A stretch of 64,000 nt of DNA from Acestrorhynchus altus (GCA_034509495.1 CM067503.1:14737502-14801501); one strand, 5' to 3'; shown: positions 12,391 through 26,143, numbered from the stretch's first letter. The notes: generated by a model from the letters alone, not told the origin. Program-made: numbers and translations.

Positions 12391-12732
12391 GTATTCATGT
12401 TCCTCATCTAACAGGGAGTTTGTGAAGTCTAATTGATGCTAGACAAAGCATACCCTTACCCATCCTCTTGACTCCATCATGACAGTGCATGGACAGTGTA
12501 TGTAAAGTGAATGGACTCAAGCTTTTTCAAATACATTTAAAGTAGAGCCAAACACAGCTCAAGTAGCTCAAATATAGTTAAAACTATGAACTGAATATCT
12601 GCACATTTGAATAAACATGCTACTAGATACATAATTAATTGATCTTTCACCGGTCATCATTCTGGTTTTGCCAATGATCCTGAACAGATTTCACTCTGGA
12701 GTTAAAACACATTAAAAGAATGTCAAAAAGTG

Positions 12733-12736
<4 letters not shown>

Positions 12737-12782
<46 letters not shown>
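12737..12782. repeat. (GA)23 microsatellite
   Basis: This is a pure GA array. Confidence 0.97.
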
Positions 12783-12785
<3 letters not shown>

Positions 12786-12907
12786 CTTTAGAGGTGTGGA
12801 AATAAAGAGATCAAGAAGGAATGAGAGCGGGAGAAAAAGAGACCGTTATGTGAATCATTAATGTGGAACATATGATGGTCCTGCAGAACTGTACTTGAGT
12901 GTGTGCT

Positions 12908-12911
<4 letters not shown>

Positions 12912-12973
<62 letters not shown>
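12912..12973. repeat. (TG)n microsatellite, 62 bp
   Basis: This is a nearly pure TG array followed by GTGTGATT copies to 12990. Confidence 0.97.
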
Positions 12974-12974
<1 letters not shown>

Positions 12975-13102
12975 TTGTGTGTGATTGTGTGTGCATGCAC
13001 TGCCAGATTTCATTACGCCACTACACTCCTCACTCGTGATCTCACTGCTCAAACATGTTCGCCTTGACTGAGTTGATGACTGAGGGGCCAAGGAGCATTA
13101 AG

Positions 13103-13103
<1 letters not shown>

Positions 13104-13172
<69 letters not shown>
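13104..13172. repeat. (TG)n microsatellite, 69 bp
   Basis: This is a pure TG array, the second within 200 bp. Confidence 0.97.
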
Positions 13173-13174
<2 letters not shown>

Positions 13175-15378
13175 GTGCATGTGTGTGAGCATACATGTGT
13201 GTGAGTTTGCTTTTTAAGTAGCACATGTTGAGAGATACATTTCTCTCAAGTGGAACCTGGTGGGGGGGTAAGAGTGGGGAGGGAGAGAGAGTGATAGTGA
13301 GAGGGGAGAGAGAGACAAAGAAAATGAGAGAGAGGAAGAAAGAGAGAGAGAGATACAGTTTAAACAGCAAAATGTGATTTAATAGAGTAATGGTGTCCAT
13401 CTGTTCTAGAAGATACTACAGTAATTAGCTGGATTAAATAAACACCTTTGCTAAATGTCTTAACAAGCCTGGCAGTGTGTGGAAGGGTTAAACAGTGTTT
13501 ACTGAGGATCGGGCCTCCAGCTGTTTCTGCATGTAAACACACATCAGGCTGGTCAGGTTTACGCTCTGCAGGAGTCACGCCTCACTTTTGTGCGTTTTGT
13601 TTAATCACAGTCCCAAATTGTTGGCACTCCAACAGGCTAAGTACTGCTGCATACATTAGCCTAATGTGCAAAATGTGGAGGCGAGAGAGAGAGAGAGAGA
13701 AAAAAAGCAATATGAGGGAGGAGAAGGGGTGGGCTTGAGGCTTGATGTTTAAACATCACTTGAAGTTTTGTCACTCAGTAGATTAGCTGTTTGAATTAGA
13801 AAAACATGAAAAGTCTCTTTAGGCTTTGTTCACATTGCACTGTAGTTATATTAATATTCAAATAATGCTTAATTTAGGTAACCACTCCCATTTATGAGCT
13901 TAGGCATTGATGACCATGATGATTACACTGAATTTCACAACAGCACCATTCACACTGCTAGAATTCAGGGTTCATTTTGTTGGCAGATTGATTGTCATTT
14001 CCAGTTAGCTACACCACATTCCAGCTCAATACGATCACATATTTCACTCAACATTACACAATCAGTCTAAATAAAATGTGCTCATCAGACTCAGTGGGAT
14101 CGTCTGAACAAGCATAGATGATAGATCAACATCTATTGCGGTATACAATTTACACTATTGAAACCCAAACATTATGGGATCAGAACCAGTTATTGTGTCC
14201 CAAGAACTTTCCCATGGAAGCTAAATAACACTGCACTGACTGGCAGGATATGCATGAGGGGTCTCTTACATTGAATGTTTCCCATCATAGATGGACAATG
14301 TATGGACAACTGCACTGTCCACTGTGGGTGGTGATTTCCAGTACATGTGACATTGTTGATCAAGGAATCTTAAATGCCTGCACAACTATTGAAAATGGAA
14401 TATCATATCCAGGATTCCCATTGAGTTGCTATGAGCATGCTGGCCAGTGTTCAACCTCGTTCCAAAGCCATCCTGAGGTAACGCTTTACACACTGCTATT
14501 CCATGACTTTTGGAGTGTCTTAAAACTGTTACTTAGGTTTTTCTGGCAAAATATGTACTTACTATGACCAGGCACGGGCACACTCCACAGGCTTACCCTG
14601 CAACCAGTTCTGAGCAGAATAAAGTGTAGAAGGGGTTCTCACTGCCCTAATTGTCCTGATAACAAATAAATGAGCATTTTCCCTCACCCTGTCTCAAAGC
14701 AAACTCAATCTATTGATTTCTAGAACAGAGAGAGCGAGAGTGAGGGAGAGTGAGAGGGGTAAGGTGACTTAGTATCAAAGCAATCAGTTTAATTACAGAC
14801 AGGTCACAGAGGCAGACAGGGTTCAACACCTCAGGGCAAATTAAGCCCTCTACCTAACCCACCCCATCTGTCTCACTCTCACGCTCTCACTCTCAATTCC
14901 TCACTCTTTATACCCCAGATGCCTTCTTTGCTCTCAGGGTGCAGTGCAAAAGGTATCATGGTACCTTTTCATGACCCTTAGAAGAGATCCCATCTGCAGG
15001 ACCACTTCAAATAGAAATGTGGATTTCAAGTGGAATTCAGCTGGGTGCAGTGTGATAGTTACAGCATTGTTCATTAAATTTGTTCATTATTGTTGATGAC
15101 TGGTTCTTTAATGGTCAGTACTGATTTCATACATTAATTGCTCAGGCAGCGTTATGTCATTTAAAGCCAGCTGTGGATTAAGAATCTGCAAAAAAGAACA
15201 TGCTCCATAGTTTGAGAAAACTACCAAGAAATGGCCATACATGCATACAGTTGACTGGTGAAATTCACAGTGATGCCAAAAAATTGCACGCATATGCACC
15301 ATGCATTCAAATATGCCTGCCAAAAGTGGCAATAACACATTTGTTACCTGGTTTTCTCTCAATACAACCTGGCTCATA

Positions 15379-16078
15379 CACTGTGTGGACAAAAGTATTG
15401 GGACACATGCTCAGTAATTGTCCCACACTACAGCCACATTTAATTATATACTCAGTGCACGTGTAAATATAAACATACTTTTTATCATTTCTAGATACAG
15501 AGAACTTTTACAGTATATGTATAATGTATGTACAGTGTAAGTTAAAGTGGAAATACTCTATATTAAATATAGGTATATTCTTTGCATTTGTTTTTTATTT
15601 CTATTTTCTACTCTTATGTTTTATATGCATCTGTTTTACTATTAAGTGGGACTAGCATCAAAGATTTTCACTCACCCTTACATTTGTGTAATGTGATGTG
15701 AGAATAAACATGATTTCATTTAATTCATTGATTCTTCCTAAATCAAGGGTATTATAAAAAGTTAAAGATTAAGGAGGTTCGGGTGTTGGATGACCAACAG
15801 CTCATTCTGAACTCCCCAGTTCATCAGAAAAGTACTAGATGTGGCAACATCATCCCAGAGAACACAGTTCCACTGCTCCACAGATGAGAATGCCCTCTAG
15901 CCCACAGCTGGCATTAGACGCGGTGTCAATAGGTCCATGTTGTTCCAGAGCAGCCTATTCTAGTGACAGGGACTAGACAAGCTGTGTGTGCATTTGCACA
16001 TGTGTCAACAATGCGTGAGGATTAAAGTAGCTGAATATATTCAATATAAGGAGTAACCACAAATATTTGGACATAGTG
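15379..16078. mobile_element. Non-autonomous DNA transposon, family A
   Basis: The left end, CACTGTGTGGACAAAAGTAT, and the inverted right end, CCACAAATATTTGGACATAG, form imperfect terminal inverted repeats. Internal words such as ATCAAGGGTATTATAAAAAG, AACACAGTTCCACTGCTCCA and GACAAGCTGTGTGTGCATTT match a common repeat of otophysan fishes as I know it. About 280 bp of A/T-rich DNA (15440-15715) near the left end looks foreign to the family and may be a later insertion. It has no coding capacity. Confidence 0.65.
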
Positions 16079-16458
16079 GTCTTTCTGTCATTATGAGCAA
16101 ATGTGCCACAGATTAGTGACTGTCCAGGGACTGGTCAGTGGTCTCAAACCCTCTTCCTGGACCTAACACACCGCATTCCACCTGTCATGGACTTTTGAAG
16201 GTAGCATGTTAGTTGAGTTGAGGTTGAGGTAGGCTGGATTCTGGGTTTACAGGTCGGTCGCGCTCTAGGAGCAGGGTTGAAGACCACTGGTTTAGATATA
16301 CAAATGCTCATTTCTGCATCCCACAGGATTTAGTAAGAAAGTTGGTAATTTATGATGAAATGTACATACATTAAGTATCAAGTTCTAGCTAAACCAAAGC
16401 CTGCCTAGTCTTGTTTTAAGGAAACCTAGTATGAATCATGAAAGCTGAATGACTGAGG

Positions 16459-16523
<65 letters not shown>
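16459..16523. repeat. (CTA)n microsatellite, 65 bp
   Basis: This is a pure trinucleotide array of about 21 units, followed by one broken copy. Confidence 0.97.
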
Positions 16524-16524
<1 letters not shown>

Positions 16525-17673
16525 ACTACTGTAAGATATCTAAAATATATAAAGTTTTTTGTCCATTTGTCCTCCTTACTTTACTGTTTTTATGTTTCTC
16601 TACATTGCATATCTCTCCATAGCTCCTGCCTGAAACCAAGCAGGAGTTGTAATCCATTTACGCTGTACCGCCAAACAAATTCCTCCTAAATAACCTCTGA
16701 CACACTTACAAGCAGACTTAGCCGGGGTACCATCAGGAGACTGGGGCTTCTAAAGGGGGGCAGAAACTCCAGGGAGAGAGTGAGAGAGGTGGAACTATTA
16801 AGAATGGGAGCGTGCACACACAGGAGCAACAGAACAACAAAGAATTCAAACAGAGGCTGGAAACACAGAGAAACTACCGTCACGCCGATTTCTCTCAGTC
16901 TTTCTCTCATTCTATCTGTTTCTCATGCAGGTGGTGCCCAGGGGTGGCTTTTCTTGGGCTGAGCAGACAAAGTGTGCAGTTTGTGTGCGTGTGTGCGTGC
17001 ATGTGTGCATGCGCACGCATGTGTGTGTATTAAACTCTTTGCAGGGACTGACTATTCTTAGGGCGATAGCAGAACATGAACTGTCTGCAATAGTAGGAAC
17101 ATTTGGCATTTTAAATGTTTTCCATTTAATGCAGTTAGTCATTGTACCTTAAATGAATATGTGGATTATTTAGATGATTTATGCATCTGTGTCAAGTTAA
17201 CACAGAGTCTACAACATAACCTGCAAAGTGGCCTATGCTGCTGTGAGCATTCATACTTGTGTATACGTGTACATGTGTTTGTGATGTTTTACAATTTCAC
17301 TGCCAAAACACTAGTCTGGCTATGGGGTTTATTTGCCACTGTGTTGTCTTCACACAAACTGGGTGGATTATACTAGTTCGATTATATCTTGAAGCTGGAG
17401 CTAACAGTTGTTACATTTACTAAAATTTTTTGCAATAAAAGAGAGATTTGAGGCAGAATGCTGGTGAATGATCTTTGCTTGGCTGGTGACAAAGAGACAT
17501 AGACAAGGAAATGCAGGTAGATTTGATGATTTGGGTTATCATTAGCAAATATTTATCTCACGTCATGGACGCACAATCCTTGATCCATATTTGCAAACTG
17601 AATTCAAAAGTGGGAAAATACATTGCTACCAGAGCTGGATTAGTAATCTGGCGCATACCAGGCATTTCCCCAC

Positions 17674-17693
17674 ATATATATATATATATATAT
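17674..17693. repeat. (AT)10 microsatellite
   Basis: This is a short AT array. Confidence 0.95.
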
Positions 17694-18962
17694 CACTAAA
17701 TTTGAGCACCTTGACCTGCACCTTGCCTTAACAAACATTTGCAAAAAATGGGTTGCTCAATGGAATCTCATTGAAATTGACCCAAAATCAACCAAATGTC
17801 AGACCATGTAAAGTTAGAGCAGGGCCGTCAAGTGCTGAGGGTTGAGGGCATAAGTCACATACACTCAAGTCTACAGACTTAGTTTCAAACCTGCTGTTAG
17901 AGCTGCAAGGGGGGTGGATGTCATCAAAGCCCCTGTAGGTGTAATGTATATGTGTCCCAAAACTTCCCCTTATAGACTATGTATGAGCACATGTCCCAAC
18001 TTTGTATAAAAACAAAAACCATGAGCTGTGTGTGTGAGTGTGTGAACCTTAAAGCTGATTAACCCAGTCCCACTGCCTTAATGAGAGCAGAGAACTATGG
18101 GGCACCTCAGAGACCTCGGAACAGCGAACCTTCGCCTGAGCCTCAACCCCAGCCAAGCACTCACTCCACACACACACACATCAAAGAGTGGCGAACAGGA
18201 GAGGAGATGCGAGGGGGAGGGAGGATAGGAGAGGAGGAGAGGAAGGAGAGGGGGATGGACGGAGGGATGCCTTATCTCCTCCTGAGAGGATGCTGCTCTG
18301 CGGAGTGAGATTGTCTAGAGCTGCCACCTGTCCCAGCCATCTTTGAAGGCAGCGCTAAGTCTGTGATGGGCCTGACCTCCTTCAGCTCCTTCTCTTTTAT
18401 GTCTCTGTTCATTTTCTGCTTTGTTACATCCTCTCTCGCCCTCTCTCCCCCTCCTCACTCTCCTGTCTCTCGTTCTCTCAGTCTCTCTCGTCTCCTGTGG
18501 CCTTCTCTCCAGCGTTAACTACAAGGGGCAGGGATGTACCTCTTGTTATTGAAGCTCACACTCATAATAAAGAAGGGAAACATTTTAATTATCGTTTTCT
18601 CTCCTGGCTCCTCCCTCTCTCACTCCCTCCCAGGACACAATAGGCTTTGGTAAAACCCAGTGTGGGGCAGATACAGAGGATGAGGGTGTTAACCTTACAT
18701 TCGTCACCAGAGAGACTGGGGTTTATACACAGTCACGCACACACAGGCCTGGATTGAGTGCAGTGCTCTCCCTGTAATGCCCACTGAGATTATCCAGTAG
18801 ACTGGTGCAGAGAAATGACAAAGGAGTGGAGAAGTAGAGATGAGGCTGTTTTACATGCCACCTGTAAACACAAGAAACTATGTATGGAAATGGGTTCAAG
18901 TGAAAAGAAAAAAAATCTCACTGGTCATGGCACAAATTTCAAGAACACCAAAATTCTCACTA

Positions 18963-18977
18963 TTCTTCTTCTTCTTC

Positions 18978-19019
<42 letters not shown>

Positions 19020-19042
19020 TTATTATTATTATTATTATTATT
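18963..19042. repeat. Compound (TTC)n(TTA)n microsatellite
   Basis: TTC units with one TAC interruption change to TTA units near 19019. The same two-part order occurs at 32802-32860, with unrelated flanks. Confidence 0.97.
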
Positions 19043-19504
19043 TGTTTGTTTATTTCTATTATTATGATCTGTGTTTCACAAACCAATACATCTTGACATG
19101 GTTGCTGTCAACACTGCCAGATAATCTATAGGCATCAGTCATGATCTAGTGTGGAGTTATCACCTCAGTCTCTTGTGCCTTTGCACTGCACATCTTAAAC
19201 AGTGAAATGGGAGTAGAAACTAATGTGGGTTAAAATGTAACATTGACTTTTTATGTAGTTAAACAGTTTCAAATTGACCATGCATTAGGCTAGCTTTTTG
19301 AATTGTAACAATGTTTGCAAATGTTAACAGATGTCAAACAGACATTTCTCAGGAGTGACCATGAAGACCCTGTTTTTATACCACACAAGTAATTAGTTTC
19401 ATAAAATTTGTGGATTACTGAATTGAAATAACTGAATTTTATTACTGAAATATATTATATTTAACTCACTGTAGTCAACTGTAGATGTGTTACTTTGAAG
19501 CATG

Positions 19505-19842
19505 TAGGGGTGGACGATATATATATGTATGTATATATATATATGCTTTATATCTATATCAGGATAGGAACAGAGCAAGATATAGACCAAGCCAAATTGT
19601 TTATATTAAATTTTTAAATTTTTAAATAACATTTTGTTTTAATCTTGCAGAAACCTTTCATCTGCTCCCTCTCTGATCTGCCCCCTGCTCTCAGCTCCTC
19701 CTCTACTCTGCTCCCTTTCACACCCATTCGCACTCTCATGTATACACTGTGGAGAGTTATAAGACTTATAAAAAAATTGATAGGCTGTCATAATATTTTT
19801 CACATTATCTACAGATATTTTTATTCATATCGTCCAGCCCTA
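19505..19842. mobile_element. hAT-type MITE with 8-bp target duplication
   Basis: This is a 338-bp element with terminal inverted repeats TAGGGGTGGACGATAT (19505-19520) and ATATCGTCCAGCCCTA (19827-19842), which match at 15 of 16 positions when inverted. Flanking octamers GAAGCATG (19497-19504) and GAATTATG (19843-19850) agree at 6 of 8 positions, as expected for an old hAT-type duplication. The interior is A/T-rich with TA runs and has no coding capacity. The GGGCTGGGCGATAT-like end is a common teleost MITE type. Confidence 0.75.
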
Positions 19843-20499
19843 GAATTATGAAAGTGTCCAAGTGACAGTTAACCAGCTCCACCCAACGGTGGTTAGTTTA
19901 AATGTAATGTTTTATTATAAATATGTTGTAAATATTAATTAAATACATTTAAATTGTCCTATTATGATATTAGCTCATCATGATATTATGATATTACATC
20001 ATCAAAGATGTAAATAAATCTGTGAATGAGAATGATTTTAATGCAGATAGTTATATGTTTTAGGGTGGAACTTTTTCTAGGTCTAACAAGGCTCAGGTTC
20101 TAACAATGTTTTAAAAAAATGTTTCATTAAGAATTAAAGATTGCACCCACTCTCCCCATTTTCAATGTTCAATGTTCACAAGTTACAGAACAAAGTGGCT
20201 TGTCAATCTGCTTGTGGCCAGCATTATTTGGCTTTCTTAATATTTACATAAGTTTTTTTTTCCTCCTTCATACAAAGACTTGCCCAAGACTTTAAGCATT
20301 TCCTTAAAAGCGAGATTAGCTGTTTTGTTCACATGTTCTTCCAAAGTTGAGAGATGTTTTGTTTTACATCACCACAGGAATAAAACAAGACACAGATGTT
20401 AGAGAAACAACTGCAAAGAATTCACACATGTCCATCCTTGAAGAACTGTCCTTATAAATAAGTGACTCAAAACTATAAAGAAAGACTTAAGACGCTGTT

Positions 20500-20760
20500 A
20501 AGAAATAGGCAACTCATCTCGATTACCTTGGTGGTTTGAGACAAGAGCATCATTTATAGCCCTGGAGTGCTTTGTCTTTCATAACCCACTCCGGCACGAG
20601 CCCTTCAGGCAGGATAGGGCAAGGGGAAAAAGAGAAAAGAGAAGCAGAGGAACGTGGGGCTCGGTCGAACATGCCGAGGCTCCTCTAATAAGCTGCATAA
20701 AAGAGACTGATCCGCTTATCTGTGGTGTGCTGGAGCGAGAGGGCTAATGCCACTGATGTT
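20500..20760. promoter_or_regulatory. Candidate intronic conserved element
   Basis: This is a unique block with TCTCGATTACC, ATTTATAGCCC, CTCTAATAAGCTGC and GCTAATGCC words, split by a purine run (20618-20645). Confidence 0.35.
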
Positions 20761-22234
20761 TCTCTTTTGTGATGAAAGGATGAAGATGGAGGAGGCGTGC
20801 TCTTCCCAGTGCCTTCAGCGAGCTCGCGGCATCCCAAAAGTCCCATCTGTGCCCAAACGCGCCCTCTCCTTCACACTCTTCGCCCTCCACCATTTCTGTT
20901 TGCTCAGTCGCACCCTCAGCCTTCAGGACATCCCAAGAGCAGGACAGAGTATGAACCTGCCAGAATTGACCATGTTTGCTCCCAGCAAAAACAAAGAAAA
21001 GTCAAGGTACTGAATGCCTAAATAATTTGTCAGTGTATATTTACCACAAAAAGAACAAATCCCATACTGCAGACTATTTCAAAAAGATTCTAAAACACAG
21101 ATACAGATTCAAATGAATAAAAATCATGTTCTTTATTTGACCATTTAATTTAAGATCCTACATTGTGTTCCATTCTAAACATCTCAACTGATTATAATGC
21201 ATTATAACCAATACAAGAATAAATGGCCCAAATGTTGTAGATGGTGCTTTAGCTCACAAGACTTTTAGGGGATTTTTTTGTTTTGTTTTATTTTGTTTTG
21301 TTGTGAGAAGGTTGCATGGAGGCGAGCTATGAAATGGGGTAGAAGATGAATAGAATTTGTATCTTTGGGTCTGCTACTGATCTAAAATGAATAAAGAATT
21401 TTGAGAAGTACTCTTGGTATGTGCTTAAAACACTAACTGCAACAACAACAACATTGCATGTTTTGTGGACTTCTGAAGTTATCGTAGGTGCAGAGTTTTT
21501 ACTTTTCTCACTGAAAACTGACTACAAATTCAATAGAACCCTGCATCTGCTTGCTTATATTGTGGTGAGTCATGAGCCTGAATTTTGATCCTGATTTGAA
21601 CTTGTATTTAAATGGGTAGATTGACATTGTTAACTTTGGGCCCTGGGATGTGAAGGCTCACCATAACCAAAATCATTCCTTAACTCACAGAAGTGAATGT
21701 CACAAAGATGTCTAACTCTGTATAGTTGTTCAGTGTTCAGCACTTTTGGAGTGCAGTTTGGGAAAATATTAGCTGGTCATTTGTTTAGCTGACAGGAACC
21801 AACAGGTCTTGCTATTCAGGTCACGTTTACGCTTGTGACAGCTGACTCTCTCAGTTCATTGGTCAGTAGATGCTGAACACAGAGGGGGACATATTGATAT
21901 GAAGTCCTGCCTTGCGAGTGCAGCCAACCATTTCTGCGTGACAGCGGCTGCCCCAAACACACCAGGGCTGCCTTCATCTGGACCAATGTTAGCTTACTAT
22001 GCTCCACCAAGGGCACTGAGGTGGGGAATATTTCCAGATAAGGCGTGCAAAGTTGTAGGCCTAGCTGGAGAAGCAGACAGACAGAGTTCCATATGTGGAT
22101 TAATTTATTGGGCCAGAAGGTCTTCGGTTGTCCCCTCCTGAGGCTTTAGACTATCCTGGAATATATATTTAATGAAGCCTTCACTAAAAAACAATGAAAT
22201 TAAAGGCATTTTGTGCAAACTCATTTTGGTTCTC

Positions 22235-22320
22235 TACAGAACCTTTGAACTGAGTTTCCATCTGTTGAAAGGTTCTTTAGAGAATCCAAAGTGGTTCTTC
22301 TGTAGCCAGGCACCAAAGAT
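22235..22320. mobile_element. Fragment of the GAACC/GGTTC MITE family
   Basis: The words GGTTCTCTACAGAACC, GAAAGGTTCTTTAGAGAA and CCAAAGTGGTTCTTCTGTAG match the 27436-27622 element in type and order. No full terminal pair can be seen. Confidence 0.5.
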
Positions 22321-22883
22321 CCCTTTATTGCACCTTTGTTGTCTTTTTTTGGGCAAGGGATTACAGGCCATGGGGTGCTGGAGAGATCTTTATCTGAGTC
22401 AAAGCACTGAGCACTGAAACTGTATCCACTGTTACAGCTTGGGCCCCACTTTCTTTCCAGCAGGGTGAACGTTTCACACATCTGAGACTTCGTGGGCTGA
22501 CACTTGGTAAGCTTAGAAGTTGTTTCACTTAGACTTGAATGTCAAGCACAGGTGTCCTGAAGGAGCTAATACTCTCTAAAAGGACAAAATGCTTAAAGAA
22601 CCATCCACACAGCCAAAAATGCTGTGCCAGACCTCAATACCTCTATTGTTTGGTGCAGTTTGTTGAGGAAACGATATGGTTTCACACTTGTGGGACAAGC
22701 ATGGGTATATCCAGCAACTCTATGCAGCTCTAGCCCTGCTGGAAGTTTGTCCTTTGCTTTATTCAAAACAATCTTTAAAATGTGTATGAAGGCCAAGCCT
22801 TCAATTCAGCTTGTTTTAATTCCCATTATGGGACACAGCTCTTACTGGCCAAGAGTGCATCTGTTTAAGAAAATAAGAACATT

Positions 22884-22912
22884 TGGAGGAGGAGGAGGAG
22901 GAGGAGGAGGAG
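22884..22912. repeat. (GGA)n microsatellite
   Basis: This is a short GGA array followed by purine-rich DNA to 22935. Confidence 0.95.
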
Positions 22913-23129
22913 AAGATAGAGAAGGAGGAAGAGGATCCCCCTTCCCAGTGGATCCGAGAAGTTGCTTAGCCAGCAAGTGGCTCACTGTTGCTGAGGCCCA
23001 GTGACCCTCTAATCAGCCTACAATATAAACAGATGTTGCAATGCTTGTGCCGCTTACACACCCTCACACAATTACCATCTTAAGACATCCGCTCTCCCTC
23101 TCCCTTCTCTCTCTCTCTCTTTTTCATTA

Positions 23130-23340
23130 ATCCCCCCTTCAATCCCGAATTCTTATCCACACTGTGTTAGCGAGGCAGTAAGCAGGATGATATGGAAACT
23201 CTTATCCCTTTTTTTATTTATGAAAGAGAGAAAAAGAGCAGCTAAGGCTCAGGAATCGCGATTCCACTAATGCGCAAAAATGCTATTTATCCTGTATGCT
23301 TTTTATCCTAAGCGACGATGAGCTTTGTGCACGCCAGTGG
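23130..23340. promoter_or_regulatory. Candidate intronic conserved element with 14-nt palindrome
   Basis: GGAATCGCGATTCC (23252-23265) is a perfect palindrome. It is followed by CTAATGCGCAAA and two TTTATCCT words. The sequence is unique and distinct from the CT tract to its left. Confidence 0.42.
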
Positions 23341-23465
23341 GAGAGAAGCTGTTGAGCAAACACAGCAACGCTACCTCGACTTACAAGTTTTACTGCTCAG
23401 TTCCAACTTTTTTGCCTCAACGGTTCTCATTCATGTTAATAAAGGATCCATAACAGTGCTGAAAG

Positions 23466-23610
23466 ATACTGGTACAAATGTGGCCCTTTATCTTTGGAAA
23501 GTTAATGCAGTGTATCCTCGTGGTACTCTGCTGGAGCTCAAGGACCAAGCTGTACCTTTGAGGGAACGCTTATATTGTTTGTACCTTGAGGAACAAAACT
23601 GTACCAGTAT
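23466..23610. mobile_element. Fold-back MITE rich in GTACC words
   Basis: The ends ATACTGGTACA (23466-23476) and TGTACCAGTAT (23600-23610) are a perfect 11-bp inverted repeat. The interior repeats GTACCTTTGAGGGAAC and GTACCTTGAGGAAC, typical of a fish fold-back repeat type. A 130-codon frame runs across it but is not a gene: it has no recognisable family and follows repeat sequence. Confidence 0.55.
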
Positions 23611-24111
23611 TGTTCCTTTCTTTATAAAAGTGTGTGCTTTTTCCTTCTCTTGTAAAATGATCTTTTTGGAAATACAAAGAATTCTAACAAAAAAAGTGTC
23701 TAAAATTTGACTTGGAAAATAACTGTGTTCTCCAGAAAAATCAGATTTGTGCTACTTCAGCCTTTCCTTAATCTGAAAAGAGACAGGCAAGAAGATTTTT
23801 TTTCAGACCTCTACTGTATCAACAATATCAGCCACCTCCCCCACCTCTCCTCGTCCTGGGTCTTCTCCTCTGTCTCGAGACAGTGGTGGGGGGTGTGCGC
23901 TGAATGTTGCCGTGGTGACCAGGTGTGTGAGCCGGCAGGTGGAGGCTCGTTTAGGAGCATTAGGCCCTGCCATGCTCCGGCAGGAAGACTAATCACACTT
24001 TACCTGTGCCGTCCCTCGCATTCCTCCACTATTGCCTACACAGCACAAAGAGCAACGAGCTCTCCATTACATACACACATACAAAAAAAAACATGCGAAA
24101 ATCTCACACTT

Positions 24112-24141
24112 ACACACACACACACACACACGCACACACAC
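24112..24141. repeat. (CA)n microsatellite, short
   Basis: This is a CA array with one CG interruption. Confidence 0.9.
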
Positions 24142-26088
24142 CTGGGACACATTTATGACCTGATGGATCTGCAAAGAGGAAAGGAGCTCCAGAGGAAGTT
24201 GGGGCTCAAGAGAAATGTGTAGGTGTAGGTGTGTGAGTATATCCTGGCTTGGATCCAATAGAAATTTCACATCTGTAGTGATTGGCACCAGAGTTTTGCT
24301 ATTGTTGTGTAATCTGGGGAGTCAGATAGGCCGCTGGGGGTTGGGTGAGCACTGGGGGTTAGTTAAAGGGTCATGCCCATCTCACCCAGATCATGCTATC
24401 TCAACCACCAAACATGCAAACTCACTTTACTTCATATCACTTGATGGAACAGAACAAAAATGTTAAAGTTACTGAAACAGAACATTTATAGTTGCATAAT
24501 GTGCCTGAGCTTAACTAAATTCCAATAATAATTTAGATTTTAAATCCATAAAGAATTGTTACATCAATTGGTTCTTTTTAAATCTTTAAAGAGCAAAACA
24601 TGCAGCCTTTTAGTGCCACATAATTTCTCCACTCTGCTTCAAAGTTCTGGAAAGGCTTATGGTCAGTGTGATGCAAACATGAGCAGGTTATTTTACAGAT
24701 AGATGCTACCCAACAGCATAACATTAGTTAAGTTAGGTAGAATAGATGCATTGCTTAGTGTTGCATTGGCCTGTTCTAAAATCCCTACCACAACGATAGT
24801 GTTGCTGCTGTTTTTAAGCCAGACCTCCTATCCCTACTAGGAGGTCTCACACATAGAGATTTTCCTGCTGGCAAGCAGACATTATTTTTGTGCAAAGTAA
24901 CACTATCAAAAGAACACAACCAGCTACCAGACAGTTTGTTCCAGTAATTTCACTGATGTTGTTCTTTAAAAGGTTCTTTACATTCACACATTTCTATTGT
25001 GGAACCATACATTGTTAATGTACCTGACTGACCACATAGTGTCACACCAACTAAGAATCACAAAGTCCAGGACTTGAAGCTGGATTCAAGGTTCACATTT
25101 TAGGACCATCCCTTCCATTCCTGTATCACTCAAAGCATGATTTGAAGCACCTTTATTTTTAGTGAAGGGTCAGTTATGGTAGAATCTAGTCAGTCCAAAA
25201 GCAGGCACATCTCAAATAACTTATGATGATCTTCCTAAATGTGCTGGAATGAACAGGTGCCTTTCCACTCTAATACCATTTTCAGGAATCAGGAACTTTT
25301 TAAGATGTTTCCACTAAAGGAGCCAGGGCTTATTTTAGTTCCTGTGTTATAGTTCTGAGAACCTTTTTAGTTCTTACACCGGAGTTGTATATTTCTGCAG
25401 ATTCAGAATGACTGGGTTGAAATGTGCAATATTAAAGGTTGTTGGTTGGTCAACCCTGTTATTCACAACACCAGCATATTGAGCATATCCAGCTGTGTGG
25501 CAAAAAAAACAAAAAACAAAAACAAAACAACTCAACGCACCCAGGAACTCTGTAGATCTTTTATAGTTTTAACTCAAGAGTTGAAGATTATGACTTTCCT
25601 TAAGATGCATTTTCTATTAATCCCCTTCAAAATATCTTGCTGCTAGTTGTAATTGTAGTGGATTTCTGGTCAGACTGGGGAGACCGTCTCCATCCTGCAG
25701 TTCATCTTACTTCTCTTGGGGTTTTCCATGCGGAAAGAATGGAGTGTTTTCAGATGAGGTGCCCCCCTTTGACTTTTCCTGACCTTTATCAACTCCTCTG
25801 TTGAGGATGGTGACTTTTCCACATGAACTTTAACCCCAGTAGGTCACCCCCTACCCTTCTCTGCTCCAACTGGCATCCAATCAATCGGAACGTTTCTCCT
25901 TTCCAGAGCTGTGTGTTAGCAAGAACTTGGCGTTATGATACATATCACGATACAGGGGTTAATTAGTATCAATTTTGTCTTGCAACCATACTCTTTCCCT
26001 TCTTCCCCTTTACTTTCAGTCCACTTTCTCTCTCCTTCTCACTTACATTTGTCTTTATCATCCCCACCTTTTGCTACTGCTTAGTCTG

Positions 26089-26090
<2 letters not shown>

Positions 26091-26140
<50 letters not shown>
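26091..26140. repeat. (CT)25 microsatellite
   Basis: This is a pure CT array. Confidence 0.97.

Positions 26141-26143
<3 letters not shown>

Noticed and set aside
9294..18365. Shared 15-mer AGCGCTAAGTCTGTG at 9294-9308 and 18351-18365
   Set aside because: In 64 kb one or two shared 15-mers are expected by chance, and the flanks are unrelated.
23318..23710. 130-codon frame on the plus strand
   Set aside because: It runs across the fold-back repeat at 23466-23610 and ends in A/T-rich sequence; not a gene.
25925..25975. CGATAC-rich words as a transposon end
   Set aside because: They resemble a known fish repeat type but are too short to define an element.
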